From a candidate division WOR-3 bacterium (lineage in GTDB: Bacteria; Hydrothermota; Hydrothermia; UBA1063), in assembly GCA_039803545.1 (NCBI GenBank), contig JBDRYS010000002.1:132385-196384 (forward strand): a stretch of DNA of 64,000 nt, given 5' to 3'. This document shows positions 41,824 to 50,028 of this stretch, piece after piece. The notes below the pieces were generated by a model that was given only the letters and a program-made list of their open reading frames with translations, was not told where the DNA came from and did not search any database. The number at the start of each line of letters is the position of its first letter. Position 1 is the first letter of the stretch. The position numbers and the translations under genes were made by a program.

Positions 41824-42855
41824 ATGCAAAACCTTCTTTCCCTGAAACATCGTGAATTAGAATCTCTTCTTAACTCAATAAATGAAAAGCCATATAGAAT
41901 AAGGCAAATCTTTAAATGGATTTGGGGCAAAAGCAAAGACAACATCGAAGAATTTTCTGATCTTCCAAAGGATTTTAGAATTTTCCTTTCCCAAAACTAC
42001 TACATAAAAAGGGCAGAACCCATATCCATACTTACTTCCCAAGATGGCTCCATAAAATTTCTAATACAGCTGGAAAACGGTGATAAGGTTGAATCCGTCT
42101 TCATTCCTGATGCTGACAGAAATACCGTTTGTGTATCATCACAAGTTGGATGCCCTTTAAAATGTGCCTTTTGCGCAACGGGTAAACTCGGGTATACGAG
42201 AAATCTAAAATTCTACGAAATCCTTGAGCAGGTAAGAATCGTCCGGGATTACGTAAAGACAAGGATAACTAATGTAGTATTCATGGGTATGGGTGAACCT
42301 CTCCTAAATTATGAGGAAGTATTAGAAAGTGCTCGAATCTTGAATGATTCAAATACTTTTTCCATCGGCGCTCGAAAAATTACCATTTCAACGGCAGGAA
42401 TCATACCAGGAATAAGAAAGCTGGCAAGTGAGCCAGAGCAGTTTAAACTGGCAGTCTCTCTTAATTCTGCAATTCAAGAAAAACGTGAAAAATTGATGCC
42501 AATTGCAAAGAAATACCCCCTCAATGAATTGAGAGAAGCTTTACTTGAGTTTTATGAAGCAAAAAAGCGCTGGATTACCTTCGAATACATTCTCATTCCC
42601 GAAGTGAACAACACGAGGGAAGATATCGAAGCCTTAACCGATTACGTTAATTCCATACCTTCAAAGTTAAATCTTATCCCTTATAACCCGCATCCTTATT
42701 CAGAGTTTCGTGCTCCCACCGACGAAGAGGTGGAAGAATTTCTAAAAATTTTGAGGAAAAATCTTAAACGTGTAGTAACTTTAAGAAAATCAAAGGGTAA
42801 AGATATTAAAGGGGCCTGTGGCCAACTGGCCTACTTCTCAAAATTAAACGAATAG
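41824..42855 (+). CDS. rlmN: Dual-specificity rRNA/tRNA methyltransferase RlmN
   Basis: 343 residues, a radical SAM enzyme that makes 2-methyladenosine in 23S rRNA (A2503) and tRNA (A37). The 4Fe-4S motif is CPLKCAFC in VSSQVGCPLKCAFCATG. NVVFMGMGEPLLNYEEV, ITISTAGIIPGI, LIPYNPHP and the C-terminal catalytic Cys in KGACGQL are all present. The ATG has no clear ribosome site and lies 16 nt behind the coiled-coil gene. Its 3' end overlaps the convergent cdd gene by 25 nt. Confidence 0.94.
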   Translation: MQNLLSLKHRELESLLNSINEKPYRIRQIFKWIWGKSKDNIEEFSDLPKDFRIFLSQNYYIKRAEPISILTSQDGSIKFLIQLENGDKVESVFIPDADRNTVCVSSQVGCPLKCAFCATGKLGYTRNLKFYEILEQVRIVRDYVKTRITNVVFMGMGEPLLNYEEVLESARILNDSNTFSIGARKITISTAGIIPGIRKLASEPEQFKLAVSLNSAIQEKREKLMPIAKKYPLNELREALLEFYEAKKRWITFEYILIPEVNNTREDIEALTDYVNSIPSKLNLIPYNPHPYSEFRAPTDEEVEEFLKILRKNLKRVVTLRKSKGKDIKGACGQLAYFSKLNE

Positions 42856-43226
42856 GGCAAAAGTTCATCAAGTCTGTGGGTAACTATCCCCTTTTTAGTT
42901 TTAACAGCAACAATCATGTCTTTCGAAAACTCAGCCATTACCTGCCTACAGGCGCCACAAGGATAGGGAGGTCTTTCGGGGTCGTTAGAAACTATTGCAA
43001 TAGCTACAAATTCCCTTTTACCTTCTGAAACAGCCTTAAAGATAGCGACCCGCTCAGCGCATATGGTCAAGCCGTAAGAGGCATTTTCCACATTTACGCC
43101 TGTATATAGGCTGCCATCTTTACAGAGTAAAGCGGCAGCAACCGAATAACCTGAGTAGGGCGCATAGGCCTTATTTAGTTCTCCTTCAGCCTTTTTTACC
43201 AGTTCTTCAATTTCTCCACGTAACAT
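42831..43226 (-). CDS. cdd: Cytidine deaminase
   Basis: 131 residues, the short tetrameric type. It deaminates cytidine and deoxycytidine for pyrimidine salvage. Zinc and catalytic residues are visible in VNVENASYGLTICAERVA (Cys and catalytic Glu) and PYPCGACRQVM (two Cys). It is the last gene of the holA operon and overlaps the preceding small gene by 31 nt. Its stop region overlaps rlmN on the other strand. Confidence 0.93.
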   Translation of the reverse strand: MLRGEIEELVKKAEGELNKAYAPYSGYSVAAALLCKDGSLYTGVNVENASYGLTICAERVAIFKAVSEGKREFVAIAIVSNDPERPPYPCGACRQVMAEFSKDMIVAVKTKKGIVTHRLDELLPYSFNFEK

Positions 43227-43441
43227 TGATCCTGACTCCTGAAATATTCGATTTTAAAAGCGCTCCCATCCTCAAGGATGACCTTATGTACCTCCCTTTC
43301 ATTGCCTATAAAATCCCTCACTACTCCGACGGGAAACCATTTCTGGATCATCAACTTCTTACCGCCAATCACCAGAGCTTGTGGCCTTTCGCACTTCTTC
43401 TCCCCTTCATACCACAAAACCTCAATTCCATTCATTTTCAT
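43196..43441 (-). CDS. Small hypothetical protein
   Basis: 81 residues, beta-rich, no signal peptide. I do not recognise a family. The pattern is IEVLWYEGEKKCERPQALVI followed by LEDGSAFKIEYFRSQDQCYV, like a small domain that binds nucleic acid or acts as an adaptor. It lies 2 nt after cvpA and overlaps cdd, so it is translated with the operon. The real cdd start may be slightly downstream, which would shorten the overlap. Confidence 0.6.
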   Translation of the reverse strand: MKMNGIEVLWYEGEKKCERPQALVIGGKKLMIQKWFPVGVVRDFIGNEREVHKVILEDGSAFKIEYFRSQDQCYVEKLKNW

Positions 43442-43443
43442 TC

Positions 43444-43935
43444 TCAGTCTTTAAGATTTTCAAAAAATTCCTTTACGTCTTTGAAATTCCTGATTACGAC
43501 ACTCTCATAAATCTTCGATATCTTCGCTGAATAGGCACTCTTCTCTATATAAGCATTCGCAAATTCGAATCTACCGGCAAAGTAAAGGAGAGTCCCCGCT
43601 ACGACAAATCCTTCGAAAACCCCGAGTAAAAATCCAAGAAGCCTGTCGACTACACTTATGAAGGTAGGCTTTAATGCCTTTCTTATAAGAAAAATGACCA
43701 GCTGAGTTAGAAATATCACAAGAATAAAGAGGATAAGGATGCTTGCCACCTTCAAAATAAGAGGGTCTTGAATGCCTTTGAGATAAAAGCTCATGAGGTC
43801 GTTGAATTTAAGGGAGATAAAAACAGCAAGAATTAGCCCAACAATGGAAAGCACCTCTTTTATAAGGCCAACCAAAAGGCCCCTTAATGCAAAGAACAGA
43901 AGTATAACAAGGACAATCACATCCACACCATTCAT
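43444..43935 (-). CDS. cvpA: CvpA family membrane protein
   Basis: 163 residues with four predicted transmembrane helices. VIVLVILLFFALRGLLVGLI, a glycine-rich first helix pair, and VVDRLLGFLLGVFEGFVVAG are diagnostic of the CvpA (colicin V production) family. In other bacteria it is linked to envelope integrity. It lies between phosphoesterase and hypothetical genes with 1-2 nt gaps. Confidence 0.88.
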   Translation of the reverse strand: MNGVDVIVLVILLFFALRGLLVGLIKEVLSIVGLILAVFISLKFNDLMSFYLKGIQDPLILKVASILILFILVIFLTQLVIFLIRKALKPTFISVVDRLLGFLLGVFEGFVVAGTLLYFAGRFEFANAYIEKSAYSAKISKIYESVVIRNFKDVKEFFENLKD

Positions 43936-43936
43936 A

Positions 43937-44428
43937 CTAAAACTCCCTTACTTCGCATATATCCCTTTCAGCATCAAAGACTACAAAAGTTTTCTTACCT
44001 GTCAAATATCCACAAGCTTCTCCGGGATTAATAATGTGAGTTTCACCTACCTTCTCAATATGGAGCTTGTGGGTGTGACCATAGGCGACAATCTTGAACT
44101 TTTGGGTCTCAGCAAGTTCCTTTACTACAAAGGGCTCATGCATAATGATAATCTTGATACCGTTTATATCGATTACTTGGGGCAACTTAAAAGTTGCCAC
44201 CTGGAACTCCTTCGCCTGCTCGATGAGAAAAAGCCTTTCACCATCATTGTTTCCGAAAACATAATAGAGGTTCCCAGTGTAAACTTCCCTTATAAATCTA
44301 AAGTTGAAAGGAGAAATCAGGTCACCAAGGTGAATGACGTTTCTTATACCCTCTTTTTCAAAGTAGGAGAAGGCAGACTGGATAGCCTCTTTGTGATCGT
44401 GAGTGTCTGAAATAAAACCAATTTTCAT
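43937..44428 (-). CDS. YfcE/MJ0936-type metallophosphoesterase
   Basis: 163 residues. All calcineurin-fold metal motifs are present: GFISDTHDH (Asp6, His8), HLGDLISP, FGNNDGE, a His in IIMHEP, and YGHTHKLH. The family hydrolyses phosphodiesters with Mn2+ or Ni2+, physiological substrate unknown. It overlaps the UbiA-family gene by 4 nt. Confidence 0.9.
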   Translation of the reverse strand: MKIGFISDTHDHKEAIQSAFSYFEKEGIRNVIHLGDLISPFNFRFIREVYTGNLYYVFGNNDGERLFLIEQAKEFQVATFKLPQVIDINGIKIIIMHEPFVVKELAETQKFKIVAYGHTHKLHIEKVGETHIINPGEACGYLTGKKTFVVFDAERDICEVREF

Positions 44429-45252
44429 AAAGCACCTCCCAGCAGAAAACCTGAAAGTATAAGTATCATACAGTATTTGAAATCTTCACTCAATTTGGAA
44501 AAGGATTTCTCTTTCCACGTTATAATTCCAAGGTAAAGCCATAAAAAGCACATAAAGATAAGGAAGATAGGTCTATGAAAGACTCTCAAGTAGGCAATTA
44601 CCGTAAAAATCAAAAGTAGAAAAAGCAAAAAACTTACGTAAATTTTGATTCCCTTCTCCCCCAAAAAAGCCGGTAGCGTCTTGTACCCAAATTCCCTATC
44701 GGCTCCCAGGTCTTCCATGTCCTTTATGGCCTCCCGAGCAAGATTGTAAAGAATGGCGCAAAGTATGGGATACCACAAAAGGTGAAAATTTCTGATCTCC
44801 AAAGCCAGAATTAGGAAAGGAAAAGAAGTGACGAAACTTACGATCAAATTCCCAACAAAGGCAACTTTCTTTAGATAAATATCGTAGAGAATTACCAGAA
44901 CCAGACCGAGGAGAAAAACAATTCGAGTCGTTAAAATTTCATTTCCATAAAGAAAAGAGCTCAAAAAAGTGAGAAGGCCAAGAATTACAGTAAAAACAGT
45001 AGCTTCCTTCACACTCAAAAGCTTCGAAGGAATTGGCCTTTCTGGATGGGCCTTCTCGTCCAATCTGGCGTCCATAATATCGTTCAAAGCATTGGAAAAG
45101 CCCGCTAATAGAAGAATGGGTATCAAAAACTTAAAAAAGGGGGCTGGATGTCCACAGAGGCCAGAAATCAAAAAGGCGACAAAGGAGGCATAAATAACAA
45201 TTAAAAGATTTAAAGGTCTCATCAATTTCAAAAATCCTCTAATCTTTCTCAT
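44425..45252 (-). CDS. UbiA-family prenyltransferase
   Basis: 275 residues with about eight transmembrane helices. The first Asp-rich motif is NALNDIMDARLDEKAHPERP. The second lies near EAIKDMEDLGADREFGYKT. The order resembles geranylgeranylglycerol-phosphate or homogentisate/quinone prenyltransferases. Substrate cannot be set from sequence: quinone, heme O or an ether lipid are all possible. It overlaps coaE by 14 nt. Confidence 0.85.
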   Translation of the reverse strand: MRKIRGFLKLMRPLNLLIVIYASFVAFLISGLCGHPAPFFKFLIPILLLAGFSNALNDIMDARLDEKAHPERPIPSKLLSVKEATVFTVILGLLTFLSSFLYGNEILTTRIVFLLGLVLVILYDIYLKKVAFVGNLIVSFVTSFPFLILALEIRNFHLLWYPILCAILYNLAREAIKDMEDLGADREFGYKTLPAFLGEKGIKIYVSFLLFLLLIFTVIAYLRVFHRPIFLIFMCFLWLYLGIITWKEKSFSKLSEDFKYCMILILSGFLLGGAL

Positions 45253-45820
45253 TCCAAAGTCCCTCCATTTTCAAAATCGAAAATACCTTCCTTTCTAAAT
45301 CCTCAAGAGTGCCAATATTAGGAACAAGATAATATTTTCCCTCCGGGATCTCCTCCGTTTGCCAGTTAGTGATCGCCTTGATTTTCTCCTCTGACCAGCC
45401 CTTCTTTTTGAGCCTTTCTACCACCACTTCTGGAGGTGCAGTTACGACAATGGTAAAATCTGCGAAAGGATAAAGAGAAAGCTTCTTGGGAATGGCGACA
45501 TCAATAAAAATATCGCCTTCTCTTTTCTTTACTATCTCCTTAATGCGCTCTTTGAGAATGGGATGTAAAATTTGCTCCAGTTTAGTAATCTTCTGAGGGT
45601 CTTTGAAGACAATTTCGCCCAGTTTCTTTCTGTTAACCTCGCCTTCCCCATCAAGTACCTCAGCTCCGAATTCCTTTAAAATTTCTTCCTTAACTTCCTG
45701 TAAAAGACTATGAGCAAGAGAATCTACATCTATCACGTTATATCCGTAGTTCCGCAGTATATTTGCCACTGTGGACTTTCCCGTTCCAGCCTTTCCCGTA
45801 ATAATCACCACCTTACTCAT
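45239..45820 (-). CDS. coaE: Dephospho-CoA kinase
   Basis: 193 residues, catalysing the last step of CoA synthesis. P-loop ITGKAGTGKSTVANIL at the N-terminus, YNVIDVDSLAHSLL, LEQILHPILKERI and FIDVAIPKKLSLYPFAD match CoaE. The usual first Gly-Leu-Thr-Gly is slightly changed (IITGKAG). The start overlaps the TPR gene by 8 nt. Confidence 0.92.
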   Translation of the reverse strand: MSKVVIITGKAGTGKSTVANILRNYGYNVIDVDSLAHSLLQEVKEEILKEFGAEVLDGEGEVNRKKLGEIVFKDPQKITKLEQILHPILKERIKEIVKKREGDIFIDVAIPKKLSLYPFADFTIVVTAPPEVVVERLKKKGWSEEKIKAITNWQTEEIPEGKYYLVPNIGTLEDLERKVFSILKMEGLWNEKD

Positions 45821-47429
45821 CCTTCAAACCTTTGGCTTCTTTTATTAGCTTGTAGTGGATCTTAACCTCGGTATCTTCAGCACCACCCTTCTGGACAGCC
45901 CTCTCAATTACATCTAAGGATTCATCGATTTTACCCATCTTGAACAAAATCCAGGCTTTAGTATCGATAAAATGATAATCATCGGGCTGAATTTGAAGGG
46001 CGTGTTCAACTAATCTTAAGGCCCTCTCTAAATCCTTACCAAGTTCGCAAAGGGCATAGGCGAGGTTATTGTAAAGCACAGGATCATCGTAGCCTGTCTT
46101 CAACATTTTCTCCATGATGTCTGTGGCAAATCCATATTCCTCCACTTCCATCGCCAGATAAGCAACATTTAGGGAATCAGCTCTATTCTTCGCCACTGCA
46201 AGAGACTTCTCTAAAAAGCCTTTATAATCGACTTCAATCTTCGCTAAATGTGCATACTCGAGAAGGTCCAAATACCTCTTTAAATTCAGGCTATCAAGCT
46301 CCAAAGCCTTCAGATAATTCTTAAAAGCATTTCTTTTATCATCTTTAATTCTAAAGGCTTCAGCCTTTAGGTAGTATAAGTAGCCTTCTGCCCCCAAATT
46401 TCTTTCAGCTAAATATATCTTTTTTAACGCCTCATCAACCCTACTCACAGAAAGCAGAAGAAATATCTGGTAATAGGCATATTCCTTAGAGTAGGGATTT
46501 AATTTTATGGCCTTTTTGATCTCCTCAAGGGCATCCTGAGGAGCGCCCAGAGCGTACAAGGTCCTTGAAAGGTAATAGTGAACCTCAGGGTCACCCTCCT
46601 GAAGACCCGAAGCCACGAGAAATTCGCTTAAAGCAGTTGAATAATCGCCCTTGGTAAGGTAGTGAATCCCAACAAGTTTTCTGATCTCCCAGGAAAAAGA
46701 CATTCGCTTCACAAGTTCCAGTGCGACTGAATCAGCTCTTTCATAAAGGCCAGCGGCGTCAAGACTTTGCAAATAAACTTTCAAAAAACCAATATCATCG
46801 AATTCTTCACGGTAAAGACCATCAAAAATGGTCAGAGCAGCGTCATCGTCTCCGAGCAGCTTGTAGTAAAGCCCCTTCAAAAACTGTAGCTGAGGTAAAT
46901 CGGTCTTAAGGCTATCGAGATAGATTTTAACTAAATCAGTCTTCCCCAGCTTCCACAACAGATCTAAATAGGAAGAGACGAAAACGGGCATCTTTTGAAA
47001 ATAGGGACTGGACCTTTGAAAGCAAGGAAAGGCCCTTTCATAATCGCCACTGAGATAATAAAGATATCCTTCGTAAAAACAAAGGGAATCGCTTTGATTT
47101 GAGTATTTTCCAACTATTTCCTTGAGTTTTGATAAGTCTTGTGAATTTTTTAGCTTCCTAACAATAGCAAAGAAGACATCATGATCAAACCCCTTTTGCA
47201 GGTACTCAAATCCCCATTTTAGGCCCTCCGATAATTTTCCCAGTTGCATCGAATAGAGGACCATTTTCCGTAGGTAGAATAAATCCTCTGTATTCTGGTA
47301 AAGGGCTGATGCTTCTTGCAGAGCCTTTTCAAAATCGCCGGTACTTTCGTAATAATTCATCATCATTTCAGAAGATGTAGAATCAAAGGCGCTGACTGTT
47401 AGGATAAAAATTAAGGTATTAACCCACAT
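45813..47429 (-). CDS. Exported TPR-repeat protein
   Basis: 538 residues with a short signal peptide (VNTLIFILTVSAF). About a dozen tetratricopeptide repeats follow, for example GDYERAFPCFQRSSPYF, GDYSTALSEFLVASGLQEGD, GAPQDALEEIKKAIKLNPYS and KDLERALRLVEHALQIQPDD. A scaffold in the periplasm or outer membrane is inferred; no enzyme domain is seen. It overlaps holA by 11 nt and coaE by 8 nt. Confidence 0.82.
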   Translation of the reverse strand: MWVNTLIFILTVSAFDSTSSEMMMNYYESTGDFEKALQEASALYQNTEDLFYLRKMVLYSMQLGKLSEGLKWGFEYLQKGFDHDVFFAIVRKLKNSQDLSKLKEIVGKYSNQSDSLCFYEGYLYYLSGDYERAFPCFQRSSPYFQKMPVFVSSYLDLLWKLGKTDLVKIYLDSLKTDLPQLQFLKGLYYKLLGDDDAALTIFDGLYREEFDDIGFLKVYLQSLDAAGLYERADSVALELVKRMSFSWEIRKLVGIHYLTKGDYSTALSEFLVASGLQEGDPEVHYYLSRTLYALGAPQDALEEIKKAIKLNPYSKEYAYYQIFLLLSVSRVDEALKKIYLAERNLGAEGYLYYLKAEAFRIKDDKRNAFKNYLKALELDSLNLKRYLDLLEYAHLAKIEVDYKGFLEKSLAVAKNRADSLNVAYLAMEVEEYGFATDIMEKMLKTGYDDPVLYNNLAYALCELGKDLERALRLVEHALQIQPDDYHFIDTKAWILFKMGKIDESLDVIERAVQKGGAEDTEVKIHYKLIKEAKGLKDE

Positions 47430-48324
47430 TTACTTTGAAACTCTCAAAAAGTTCAAGTAAAAGCAGCCTTTTGTCAACTGGCAAACTCTTCAGTTGTGCA
47501 TCAACCTTTGTTATTTTAAGAAGCATCCTTAAATAATCGCCTTTAGAAAACCTGCTTTTTTTCCCTTCGCTCTCCAACCCTCTCAAAATAAAATTGATGA
47601 ACCCCGATGTAATGTAAGTGGGTTCTTCTACATCATCTAAAAGTTTCAAAGCCTTGTTTAAAGCGTCAGAGTCTGATTTCAATAAACTACTCAATACCTC
47701 CGATGCAATGTAGTCTTCATAATCGCTTAACACATCTAAGTCTCCATTTTTAATCTCTACTTGGCCATAGGTTCGTAGCTTCAGCTTCTCCAGCTCATTT
47801 AAGGCCGTTCTTAGGTCTCTTGGCATTCTTTTTGCCAAGTACTCAAGCCTTTGATCAGAAATTTTCCTTTCAACTAAATTCTTAAACTTATCTTTCAGCC
47901 ATTCCTTGAAAGATTCATCGTCAAGGGAATCGAAGTGTATGACCTCAACCTTCTTAGGCAGAGGCTGGGATTTCCAATCTCGAAGGATTATGACGAAATG
48001 GCCCTCGGCCTTCAGAAAAAGCTCAAGAAACTTGAGAACTCTCTCAGGCTTATCAACATACTTTATTACCAGAACCTTTTCAACCTGAAACAATCCGCCC
48101 TGAAGGTTTGAAGCGATCTCACTGGCAAGGTCCTTAGAAGAACCATCTACAATTATCCTTTGAACTAAAGGGGCATTTGGAGGCGTAAGGGTCTTGCAAA
48201 TCCATTCCAGAGCCTTATCCATCATGTATTCTTCCTTTCCCCAAAAAATGTAGACCTTTTTAAGATTCTCCCTCGAACTTAATTTTTTATGAAGGGATGT
48301 GTAATAGTCTAATGTAACTGGCAT
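47419..48324 (-). CDS. holA: DNA polymerase III delta subunit
   Basis: 301 residues, the clamp-loader subunit that opens the beta clamp. YIFWGKEEYMMDKALEWI near the start, RIIVDGSSKDLASEI, LAKRMPRDLRTALNELEKL and the collar-domain tail KVDAQLKSLPVDKRLLLLEL match HolA. The ATG lies 7 nt after a -10 box with no Shine-Dalgarno, so it is probably the leaderless head gene of an eight-gene minus-strand operon ending with cdd. Confidence 0.88.
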   Translation of the reverse strand: MPVTLDYYTSLHKKLSSRENLKKVYIFWGKEEYMMDKALEWICKTLTPPNAPLVQRIIVDGSSKDLASEIASNLQGGLFQVEKVLVIKYVDKPERVLKFLELFLKAEGHFVIILRDWKSQPLPKKVEVIHFDSLDDESFKEWLKDKFKNLVERKISDQRLEYLAKRMPRDLRTALNELEKLKLRTYGQVEIKNGDLDVLSDYEDYIASEVLSSLLKSDSDALNKALKLLDDVEEPTYITSGFINFILRGLESEGKKSRFSKGDYLRMLLKITKVDAQLKSLPVDKRLLLLELFESFKVNVG

Positions 48325-48331
48325 CTTTGAA

Positions 48332-48359
48332 ATTTTAAAGTCGGCCCATCATTTTTCAA
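48332..48359 (-). promoter_or_regulatory. Promoter of the holA operon (leaderless geometry)
   Basis: Read on the minus strand: TTGAAA (48354-48359), a 16-nt spacer and TAAAAT (48332-48337), then 7 nt to the ATG at 48324. Its -35 overlaps the -35 of the divergent plus-strand promoter almost completely. Confidence 0.6.
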
Positions 48360-48383
48360 AATTCAAAAATTGCACAATATAAT
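48355..48383 (+). promoter_or_regulatory. Promoter of the MIP18-mtaD-mrp operon
   Basis: TTCAAA (48355-48360), a 17-nt spacer and TATAAT (48378-48383). TTAAGGAGG and the ATG at 48405 follow. The -35 box is shared with the divergent holA promoter. Confidence 0.6.
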
Positions 48384-48404
48384 TTAAAACTTAAGGAGGA
48401 TTAA

Positions 48405-48716
48405 ATGGACTTAAAAGAAGAGGTAATCAAAAAACTAAAGGAAGTGTATGATCCGGAAATCCCCATCGATATTTACAACTTAGGCCTTGTTTACGGCATC
48501 GAGATAAATGGCAACGACGTCCACATTCTAATGACGCTCACGGCGCCTGGGTGCCCGCTGGCAAACGTACTCCCACAGGAGGTAAAGGAAAAACTTTCTG
48601 AAATTCCAGGAATTGGGAACGTGGAAGTAGAAATTACCTGGGAACCCGCCTGGACTCCTGAAATGATTACAGAAGAGGGAAAGGAAAAATTAAGAAGCTT
48701 CGGTTACAATGTCTAA
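48405..48716 (+). CDS. MIP18/SufT-like Fe-S assembly protein (DUF59)
   Basis: 103 residues. KEVYDPEIPIDIYNLGLVYG and MTLTAPGCPLANVLPQEV are the DUF59 hallmarks, the latter with the conserved Cys. Proteins of this family (SufT, PaaD, MIP18) help mature Fe-S proteins. The same operon encodes Mrp, an Fe-S carrier, supporting that role. It overlaps the deaminase gene by 8 nt. Confidence 0.9.
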   Translation: MDLKEEVIKKLKEVYDPEIPIDIYNLGLVYGIEINGNDVHILMTLTAPGCPLANVLPQEVKEKLSEIPGIGNVEVEITWEPAWTPEMITEEGKEKLRSFGYNV

Positions 48717-50028
48717 AAAGATCATCATTAAAGGCCGCTACATCCTTTTAGATTCGCAAAGTTTTATAGAAGATGGCTTTGTAGCCATCAGTGGAAATCT
48801 CATCGAAAAGACGGGGAAAGTCCAGGAAATCCCACAGGATCCCGAATACAGAATTTACGACTTTGGAGATTCCATCATCTGTCCTGGATTCATAAATACA
48901 CATACCCACGCAGCTATGGTTGGCATGCGAGGAATGGCCGACGACCTGCCTCTTAAAACCTGGTTGGAAAAATACATCTGGCCAACGGAACTAAAGCTGG
49001 TAAATAGAGATTTTATAGAAAAAACTATTCCCCTTGCCATCGCCGAGATGGTCGCTTCAGGAATCACAACCTTTGTAGATATGTACTTCTTCCAGGATAA
49101 AACAGCCAGAATTGTCATTGACGCAGGTATCCGAGCAGTTCTTGGTGAGGGTCTCATTGACGGCCCAACTCCCGCCTTTGAATCTCCCCAGAAAGTATTG
49201 GAATTCACCGAATCCTTCATAAAAGATTTTCTAGGAAATGAATATATCTATCCCGCTGTCGCTCCCCACGCACCTTACTCCACGAGTAAAGAAAACCTTT
49301 TAAAATCAAAGGAAATCGCCGATAAATACGGTGTGCCAATTCTCATTCATGTGGCCGAAACCCAGTGGGAGTTCAATGAAATCCTAAATCGATACGGGGC
49401 TCATCCCTTTGAATACTTGAATAGAATCGGCTTCCTTTCAGAAAGGGTAATTGCCGCCCATTCGGTTTGGGTTGATGAAAAAGAATTCGAAATTATCAAG
49501 AAAAACAAAGTAAGCATATCCCACAACCCCGAAAGTAACGCTAAACTCGCCTCAGGGATCGCACCAGTTCAGGAATTCTTGGATTACGGGATAAATGTAG
49601 CCCTCGGAACCGATGGGGCCTGTTCCAACAACAACTTAGACATTATAGAGGAGATGCGAACGGCCTCATTCCTTCAAAAAATAAAATACATGAACCCTGA
49701 AAGCCTCTCAGCAAGAGACGTCTTCAAAATGGCAACAGAAAACGGTGCAATTGCTATAGGCCTCGGCGAAAAACTGGGAACTCTAAAACCGGGAAAATGG
49801 GCAGATCTTGTGGTAATATCACTAAACACTCCCCACATGAACCCGGTTTTCGATCCCTACTCACACCTTGTCTACGTCGCAAAAGCTTCGGATGTCAAAA
49901 CTACAATGGTAAACGGAAAATTTATCTATGAAAATGGGGAATACAAAACCCTTGATATCGAGAAAGTTAGAAAAGATATAAAAGATATTGAGGACCTCGT
50001 TAAAAAGGTGATTTTCAATGGAGATTAG
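48709..50028 (+). CDS. mtaD: 5-methylthioadenosine/S-adenosylhomocysteine deaminase-like amidohydrolase
   Basis: 439 residues, cytoplasmic TIM-barrel amidohydrolase. Metal and catalytic motifs: PGFINTHTHAAM, LIHVAETQWEF, VIAAHSVWV, and ALGTDGACSNNN. EKYIWPTELKL near 85-95 fits the MtaD/TrzN/SsnA branch. MtaD deaminates 5'-methylthioadenosine, the by-product of aminopropyl transfer, or S-adenosylhomocysteine. The polyamine operon 4.6 kb downstream would produce methylthioadenosine, so the substrate assignment is sensible but not proven; other 5'-modified adenosines are possible. Confidence 0.83.
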   Translation: MSKKIIIKGRYILLDSQSFIEDGFVAISGNLIEKTGKVQEIPQDPEYRIYDFGDSIICPGFINTHTHAAMVGMRGMADDLPLKTWLEKYIWPTELKLVNRDFIEKTIPLAIAEMVASGITTFVDMYFFQDKTARIVIDAGIRAVLGEGLIDGPTPAFESPQKVLEFTESFIKDFLGNEYIYPAVAPHAPYSTSKENLLKSKEIADKYGVPILIHVAETQWEFNEILNRYGAHPFEYLNRIGFLSERVIAAHSVWVDEKEFEIIKKNKVSISHNPESNAKLASGIAPVQEFLDYGINVALGTDGACSNNNLDIIEEMRTASFLQKIKYMNPESLSARDVFKMATENGAIAIGLGEKLGTLKPGKWADLVVISLNTPHMNPVFDPYSHLVYVAKASDVKTTMVNGKFIYENGEYKTLDIEKVRKDIKDIEDLVKKVIFNGD

